NCBI GenBank assembly: GCA_017940465.1
Contig: JAGAYN010000040.1
Span: 44,219-108,218, forward strand
Source of the DNA: Bacteroidales bacterium
GTDB lineage: Bacteria > Bacteroidota > Bacteroidia > Bacteroidales > P3
Direction: 5' to 3'
Length of the DNA: 64,000 bases
Part shown: one piece after another, positions 59,811-64,000 of the stretch
How positions within the stretch are numbered: the first letter of the stretch is position 1
How the letters are laid out: every line of letters starts with the position of its first letter
The notes under the pieces: generated by a model
What the model was told of the DNA's origin: nothing
The model's database searches: none
The model's input: the letters and a program-made list of their open reading frames with translations, nothing else
Program-made: the position numbers and the translations under genes

Positions 59811-60063
59811 GGTCGCGGCAGGTAATCTTGCGCACCTCGTAGCGCTCGAAGCGGTTGCCGCCCTGTCCGTCGGGGACCACGTGCTCGAGGGCCATCTCTG
59901 TGATACCGGCACAGTCGATGCCGTCCACGGTGAAAACATTGTGCTTGCTGTCCCCTTCGAGTTCCTCGTCGAAGGTGCACTTGCACTCGTGCTGCTTGCC
60001 GCAGGCGGCCAGGGCCAGGAGCAGCAGCACGGCGGAAAGCAATGTAAAGGGATTTCGCTTCAT
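59800..60063 (-). CDS. Small Cys-containing lipoprotein (paralogue 1)
   Basis: 87 residues, lipobox LLALAAC (Cys21). The mature part has C-x-C (ECKC), then GIDCAGI and ITCRDHG. The order of Cys residues matches the next gene upstream, so the two are diverged copies. I recognise no family. Placed between another such lipoprotein and a MauE-thioredoxin protein, it may be a substrate or partner of that redox system. Confidence 0.65.
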   Translation of the reverse strand: MKRNPFTLLSAVLLLLALAACGKQHECKCTFDEELEGDSKHNVFTVDGIDCAGITEMALEHVVPDGQGGNRFERYEVRKITCRDHGI

Positions 60064-60068
60064 GGCTG

Positions 60069-60308
60069 TCAGTCGTTTTTGTCTATATCGAACTCATAGT
60101 CGGTGCACAGGAGCGTGTCCACCTTCAGGCTGTCGAGGGCTTCGTGATGGCGGTAGTCCAGGATGTCCTCGCAGTTTCCGGACTCGATGGTAATCACGCG
60201 CACCTTCGAGTTGTCGCGCACCGCGCAGCGGCACCGCTTCTCTCTGGCGCACCCCGCCGCCAACAGGAGCACCGCGGCGGCGGCCGTGAGGATTGTTCTT
60301 GCTTTCAT
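60069..60308 (-). CDS. Small Cys-containing lipoprotein (paralogue 2)
   Basis: 79 residues, lipobox LLLAAGC (Cys20). The mature part has RCRCAV, SGNCEDI and LLCTDY: the same Cys spacing plan as the downstream lipoprotein. Its ATG shares a base with the ftsK stop (TAATG), so it is coupled to ftsK. Function unknown. Confidence 0.65.
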   Translation of the reverse strand: MKARTILTAAAAVLLLAAGCAREKRCRCAVRDNSKVRVITIESGNCEDILDYRHHEALDSLKVDTLLCTDYEFDIDKND

Positions 60309-62881
60309 TATAGGGTCTTTAATAAATCTTCCAGTGTCAATTCGTCGTGTATCAGCACCTCGCGGGGCTTGGAGCCGTTGCTCGGGCCCACGATGCCGGC
60401 GGCCTCGAGCTGGTCGATGATGCGGCCCGCGCGGTTGTAGCCCAGCTGCAGCTTGCGCTGCAGGAGCGAGGTGGAACCGAACTGCGACGAGACCACCAGG
60501 CGCGCCGCGTCGTTGAAGAACTCGTCCTTGCTCTTGGGGTCGAACTCCTTGTTGGGCTCCTCGTTCTCGTCCAGGTACTCCGGGAGTTCGAAACCCTCCG
60601 GATAGCCGCGCTGCTCGCCGATGAACTTCACCAGGCGCTCAATCTCCGGCGTGTCTATCAAGGCGCACTGCAGGCGAATCATGTCCTTGCCCGCCAGCGA
60701 GATAAGCATGTCGCCGCGCCCGATGAGCCGCTGGGCCCCTCCGGTGTCGAGAATGGTCTTGGAGTCGATGCCGGTGGTGACGCGGAAGGCCACGCGGGCC
60801 GGGAAGTTGGCCTTGATGGTGCCGGTGATGATGTTGGTCGTAGGACGCTGGGTGGCTATGATGAGGTGGATGCCGACGGCACGCGCCAGCTGCGCCAGAC
60901 GCGCTATGGGGAGCTCCACCTCCTTGCCCGCCGTCATGATGAGATCGCCGAACTCGTCGATGACCACCACGATGTAGGGCAGATAGCGGTGTCCGTTCTC
61001 GGGGTTCAGCATCCGCTTGCAGAACTTCTCGTTGTATTCCGTAATCTTGCGCACCTTGGCAGCCTTCAGCAGGTCGTAGCGGCTGTCCATCTCGATGCAG
61101 AGGCTGTTGAGGGTGCGCACCACCTTCTTCACGTCGGTGATGACGGCATTGTCCTCGTCCGGCATCTTGGCCAGGTAATGGTGGTCGAGGGCGGAATAGA
61201 GGCTGAACTCCACCTTCTTCGGGTCCACCAGCACCAGCTTCAATTCCGAGGGATGCTTCTTGTAGAGCAGCGAAGCCAGCACGGCGTTGAGGCCTACCGA
61301 CTTGCCCGTGCCCGTGGCACCGGCCATGAGCAGGTGCGGCATCTTGGCCAGATCGGTCACCAAGGGCTTGTTGTTGATGTCCTTGCCAAAGGCGATGGGG
61401 AGCTCCATATTCGCCTCCTGGAACTCGGGGCTTTCGAGCATGCTCTTCATCGCCACTATCTGCGGCTTGGCGTTGGGCACCTCGATGCCCACGTTGCTTT
61501 CGCCCGGAATCGGGGCTATGATGCGGATGCCGAGGGCGGCGAGCGAGAGCGCGATGTCGTCCTCGAGGTTCTTGATCTTGCTGATTTTCACCCCCGGGGC
61601 GGGTTTGACGCGGTAGAGGGTGACGGTGGGGCCGGGGGTGGCGCGGATTTCGGTGATTTCCACGCCGTAGTCCTTGAGAGTCTGGACGATACGGTCCTTG
61701 TTGGCAATCAGTTCCTCCTCGGTGACGCGTGTGTTGGAAGCCTCCCAGTCGTCGAGGAACGAGGTGTCGGGCATGACATAGTCGCCCAGGTCGAGGTGGG
61801 GGTCGTAGGGGTCGTTGAGGCCGTAGTGGCGACGGTAGTCGTCATCGTCCAGCTCCTCGTCGAGGGCTTCGTCCCGGGGCTCCTCCTCCTCGTCGGCGGC
61901 CTCGGCCGGCGGCGCGGCAGGGGACACAGGCGCCTCGACGGCACCCTCGATGGTGAAGGGCACGCCGTCGGACGGCTGCGGGTCGCCCTCCGGGTCGGCA
62001 CCGGCGCGCAGCTTATCGTTGAGCGCGTCGAAAGCGTCGTCTATGTTGAACGGGGGCTCGTCGTCGTCGACCGGGGGCTGCGGCTCCTCCGCAGGCTTCC
62101 GGCCGAAGAGTTTCATCGCCTCCTCGTCGAAGTCGGCCCCCTCGTCCTCCTCCACCGGTGCGGCGGCGGACGCGGACGGGGCCTTGACGGGATCGGGAAC
62201 CATAGGCGGCAGGGGCTCGGACGGGGCGTCCGAGGCGCGGTCGGTGGCCACCTCCTCGATGCCTTTCTCTATGGCATGGGCCACCTTGGGGAGGTCCATC
62301 TTGGGCATGTGCACCTCGGGCAGCTCCATCTTGTGCACCAGCACCAGGAAGAGCACCGCCAGGAAGAGCAGCAGCACAAGCGTCCACCAGCTGATGAGGC
62401 CGTGCAGCGGCTCGGCCAGCCGCAGGCCGATGCCGGCGAAATGCTCGAAGCCGGAGGCGCTGTGGACCCAGGCGCCGCCGATGTAGCCGAGGGTAAGCGA
62501 AAGCCACAGCATCCAGAAGAGGGTGCTGCCGAAGGTCTTCCACCACGGCATGACGGTGACGCCCCACAGGCGCATGCCGTAGACGAAGAAGAGGAGCGAG
62601 AAGCCGAGGGAGCCGATGCCGAAGAGGCGTATGGCGAAGAAGTCCGCCAGGGCCTGCCCCGCGCTGCCGGTCCAGTGGCCGCGCGTGCCGCAGTCGGTGG
62701 CGTAGTAGCCCACGAGCGAGAGGAGGAGGAAGAGTGCGAACAGGATATACACCGCGCCCCGGATGCGGGCGAAACGCCGGCTGCGCAGGAACGCCACAAA
62801 GCCCCCCGAGGCTTTGGCCTTGGGGGCGCTCTTGGTCTTGCTCTTGGAGGATGGCTTCTTAGGCGCTTTCTTCTGTGCCAC
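60308..62881 (-). CDS. ftsK: DNA translocase FtsK/SpoIIIE
   Basis: 857 residues. Four N-terminal membrane helices (about 27-190), an acidic linker (about 225-370, rich in Glu, Asp, Ala and Pro), then the RecA-like motor with Walker A GATGTGKSVGLN (about 520-531), Walker B VVVIDEFGDLIM, and the C-terminal winged-helix gamma domain (TSLLQRKLQLGYNRAGRIID) that reads KOPS. It pumps chromosome ends through the septum and assists dif recombination. It lies 11 bp after the DUF4412-like gene. Confidence 0.95.
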   Translation of the reverse strand: MAQKKAPKKPSSKSKTKSAPKAKASGGFVAFLRSRRFARIRGAVYILFALFLLLSLVGYYATDCGTRGHWTGSAGQALADFFAIRLFGIGSLGFSLLFFVYGMRLWGVTVMPWWKTFGSTLFWMLWLSLTLGYIGGAWVHSASGFEHFAGIGLRLAEPLHGLISWWTLVLLLFLAVLFLVLVHKMELPEVHMPKMDLPKVAHAIEKGIEEVATDRASDAPSEPLPPMVPDPVKAPSASAAAPVEEDEGADFDEEAMKLFGRKPAEEPQPPVDDDEPPFNIDDAFDALNDKLRAGADPEGDPQPSDGVPFTIEGAVEAPVSPAAPPAEAADEEEEPRDEALDEELDDDDYRRHYGLNDPYDPHLDLGDYVMPDTSFLDDWEASNTRVTEEELIANKDRIVQTLKDYGVEITEIRATPGPTVTLYRVKPAPGVKISKIKNLEDDIALSLAALGIRIIAPIPGESNVGIEVPNAKPQIVAMKSMLESPEFQEANMELPIAFGKDINNKPLVTDLAKMPHLLMAGATGTGKSVGLNAVLASLLYKKHPSELKLVLVDPKKVEFSLYSALDHHYLAKMPDEDNAVITDVKKVVRTLNSLCIEMDSRYDLLKAAKVRKITEYNEKFCKRMLNPENGHRYLPYIVVVIDEFGDLIMTAGKEVELPIARLAQLARAVGIHLIIATQRPTTNIITGTIKANFPARVAFRVTTGIDSKTILDTGGAQRLIGRGDMLISLAGKDMIRLQCALIDTPEIERLVKFIGEQRGYPEGFELPEYLDENEEPNKEFDPKSKDEFFNDAARLVVSSQFGSTSLLQRKLQLGYNRAGRIIDQLEAAGIVGPSNGSKPREVLIHDELTLEDLLKTL

Positions 62882-62892
62882 TGCAGCGGGTT

Positions 62893-63648
62893 TTATTCGC
62901 CTTGAAGGAGTTCAATCTCCTCCTGCAGCTGCTCGAAGAGTTCCTGCATGTCGTCGTCGGAGAGGGTCTCGTAGCCGTCGGGCAGGAGGAAGTCGGTCTC
63001 CTTCACCTTGCCGCTCACAATCTCGGTGGCGGTGTAGGTGATGGCGCGGCCCTCGCCCTGGTCGATGGTGCACTCGAGGGGCATGCCCTTGATACCGCCG
63101 AAGATGGCGTTGTAGGCCGGGCCGATATCCTTGGCGTACCACATGATCATCGGGTGGTCCGTGCCCTCCTCGTCATAGAGGTGGCGCACCATCTTGTAGG
63201 CCGTGTGGCCGGCCACCTGCTTGGTCTCGCCGTCGACATACTCGAAGTAGAAATGCCCGGGCTCCTTGTCCACGATGGTCAGCGAGTCGAAGCCCGACGC
63301 GCTGGCCTCGCTGCGCACGATGATCTTGCCCGCACCCTGGTAGGTGAACTCGGAACCCTGCGAACGCAGGTAGCCTATCAGCTGGCTGAAGTCCATGCAC
63401 TGCGTGCTCTTGAGGCCGTTCACCACGACGCACTCCGTCATCGGCGAGCCGAGGAAGATGGCGCTCTTGGTGTACATATTGGCGCCGTCGACCTTGATCT
63501 CGGCCTTCGCCGCCTCCTCGGGGATGGTCATGGCCACCGAGCCGGTGGACTCCACCTTGTACTTCACAATGCCCTTGAACGAGTTCTGGGCCAGCAGGCC
63601 GCTGGCGGTCAGCGCCATGGCAGCGGCCATCACTAAGATTTTCTTCAT
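62893..63648 (-). CDS. Exported DUF4412-like protein
   Basis: 251 residues from ATG 63648 (MKKILVMAAAMALTASGLLAQ, signal peptide). The mature part (FKGIVKYKVESTG, YTKSAIFLGSPMTECVVVNG, MIMWYAKDIGPAYNAIFGGI, GMPLECTI, then TATEIVSGKVKETDFLLPDG) resembles DUF4412/GLPGLI-type proteins of Bacteroidota, a beta-rich LolA-like fold. It is probably periplasmic. A position directly upstream of ftsK is where many relatives carry lolA-type genes on one side. An ATG at 63660 is an alternative start. Confidence 0.72.
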   Translation of the reverse strand: MKKILVMAAAMALTASGLLAQNSFKGIVKYKVESTGSVAMTIPEEAAKAEIKVDGANMYTKSAIFLGSPMTECVVVNGLKSTQCMDFSQLIGYLRSQGSEFTYQGAGKIIVRSEASASGFDSLTIVDKEPGHFYFEYVDGETKQVAGHTAYKMVRHLYDEEGTDHPMIMWYAKDIGPAYNAIFGGIKGMPLECTIDQGEGRAITYTATEIVSGKVKETDFLLPDGYETLSDDDMQELFEQLQEEIELLQGE

Positions 63649-63734
63649 GGTATGTTGCATTCTTGTTGGTTTCTGTTGGATAGGATAACTACACATTGTT
63701 CTATTTATTGTGTACCCGTCAAAAAAAAATCTTG

Positions 63735-63880
63735 CCGACCGATAGCCGAAATTTTTGAAAATTTTTCGGGAAAAATGCGGATTTTTTGCCAATTTCCGCC
63801 GACCGCAATCCGCACATTGACAGCAGTTTGGAGGTATCCTCTTCTTCCCCTCTTCTTCTTTGCGCCGGGAATGGGCCGAC
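63735..63880 (+). repeat. Dispersed intergenic element, copy 6 (short subtype)
   Basis: A/T-rich left part (GAAAATTTTTCGGGAAAAAT), TTTTTTGCCAATTTCCGCC, a diverged core, then GTATCCTCTTCTTCCCCTCT (63834-63853) and TCTTCTTTGCGCC. It lies between divergent genes. Weakest core match, but the same order and orientation. Confidence 0.65.
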
Positions 63881-63982
63881 TTCGGACGCAATATAATCCG
63901 GCATCGGGCGTTGTATAACAGGTGGACCCCTCGGGGGGACACCGGACACTATTCACGTACAACAACCTAAAAACCAATCAAT

Positions 63983-64000
63983 ATGGCAAAAAGTTACCAG
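63983..64000 (+). CDS. Start of a plus-strand gene cut by the right edge
   Basis: ATG 63983 opens MAKSYQ after an A-rich leader (CCTAAAAACCAATCAAT), the usual leader style here. Six codons are too few to identify the product. Confidence 0.35.

Overview
The window is a piece of a GC-rich genome from the order Bacteroidales (family not resolved). The evidence is Bacteroidota-type promoters (TTTG, about 19-21 bp, then TAnnTTTG), a DUF6266 protein, the gene block leuS-nusB-DUF1573-yajC-ybbR-coaE, a NagZ/serine-hydrolase fusion, a Mfa/fimbrillin-like lipoprotein, the OMP_b-brl type barrel and A-rich leaders. About 55 protein genes, two tRNAs, one cobalamin riboswitch, one complete diversity-generating retroelement (DGR) and several families of short repeats can be supported.

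Layout. 1-3.4 kb: an HtrA lipoprotein protease (cut by the left edge), a DUF6266 protein, an RsmI-like methylase and a four-helix-bundle protein. 3.4-8 kb: a long minus-strand operon (uncharacterised protein, rluB, membrane protein, DUF1905, thioredoxin-fold lipoprotein, frameshifted DUF2156, GNAT). 8.5-11 kb: an outer-membrane barrel. 11-15.2 kb: glnS-pheT. 15.5-16.6 kb: two lipoproteins, the first probably made from a leaderless mRNA. 16.6-20.4 kb: a murL-murD-M20 operon that looks like the alternative route placing D-glutamate in peptidoglycan. 20.5-24.6 kb: an S/T-rich exported protein, a nucleoside phosphorylase and a fimbrillin-like lipoprotein with a small partner. 24.9-34.3 kb: the minus-strand block leuS, nusB, DUF1573, yajC, ybbR, coaE, nagZ-bla fusion, terB-dnaJ. 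34.8-38.8 kb: patatin, then nrdD-nrdG behind a B12 riboswitch. 38.8-42.4 kb: the DGR. 42.4-50.8 kb: DUF4332 protein, tRNA-Ser, rnz, Na+/solute symporter, era, hexapeptide transferase, rplY, prs, tRNA-Leu, barrel protein. 50.8-58.6 kb: ADP-forming acyl-CoA synthetase, hydE, degenerate GH20, repeat-bearing coiled-coil protein, PurF-like protein without its cysteine nucleophile. 58.9-63.6 kb: DUF4412-like protein, ftsK, twin small Cys lipoproteins and a MauE-thioredoxin protein.

The most striking system is the DGR. On the minus strand the order is variable lipoprotein, MutS-like (MSL) accessory, template repeat (TR), reverse transcriptase. TR (40100-40293) and VR (41115-41308) align without gaps over 194 bp. 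All 28 differences fall on template adenines, which is the mark of adenine-directed retromutagenesis. A long inverted repeat sits just after VR, the RT reading frame starts inside TR, and the cassette lies between two direct copies of a roughly 60-bp repeat that occurs a third time at 24.85 kb.

The second theme is small repeats. Six copies of a roughly 120-bp noncoding element all point the same way, five of them between divergent genes. 11-bp tandem arrays lie in intergenic DNA. 9-bp tandem arrays also occur inside leuS, rluB and pheT, where they keep the reading frame.
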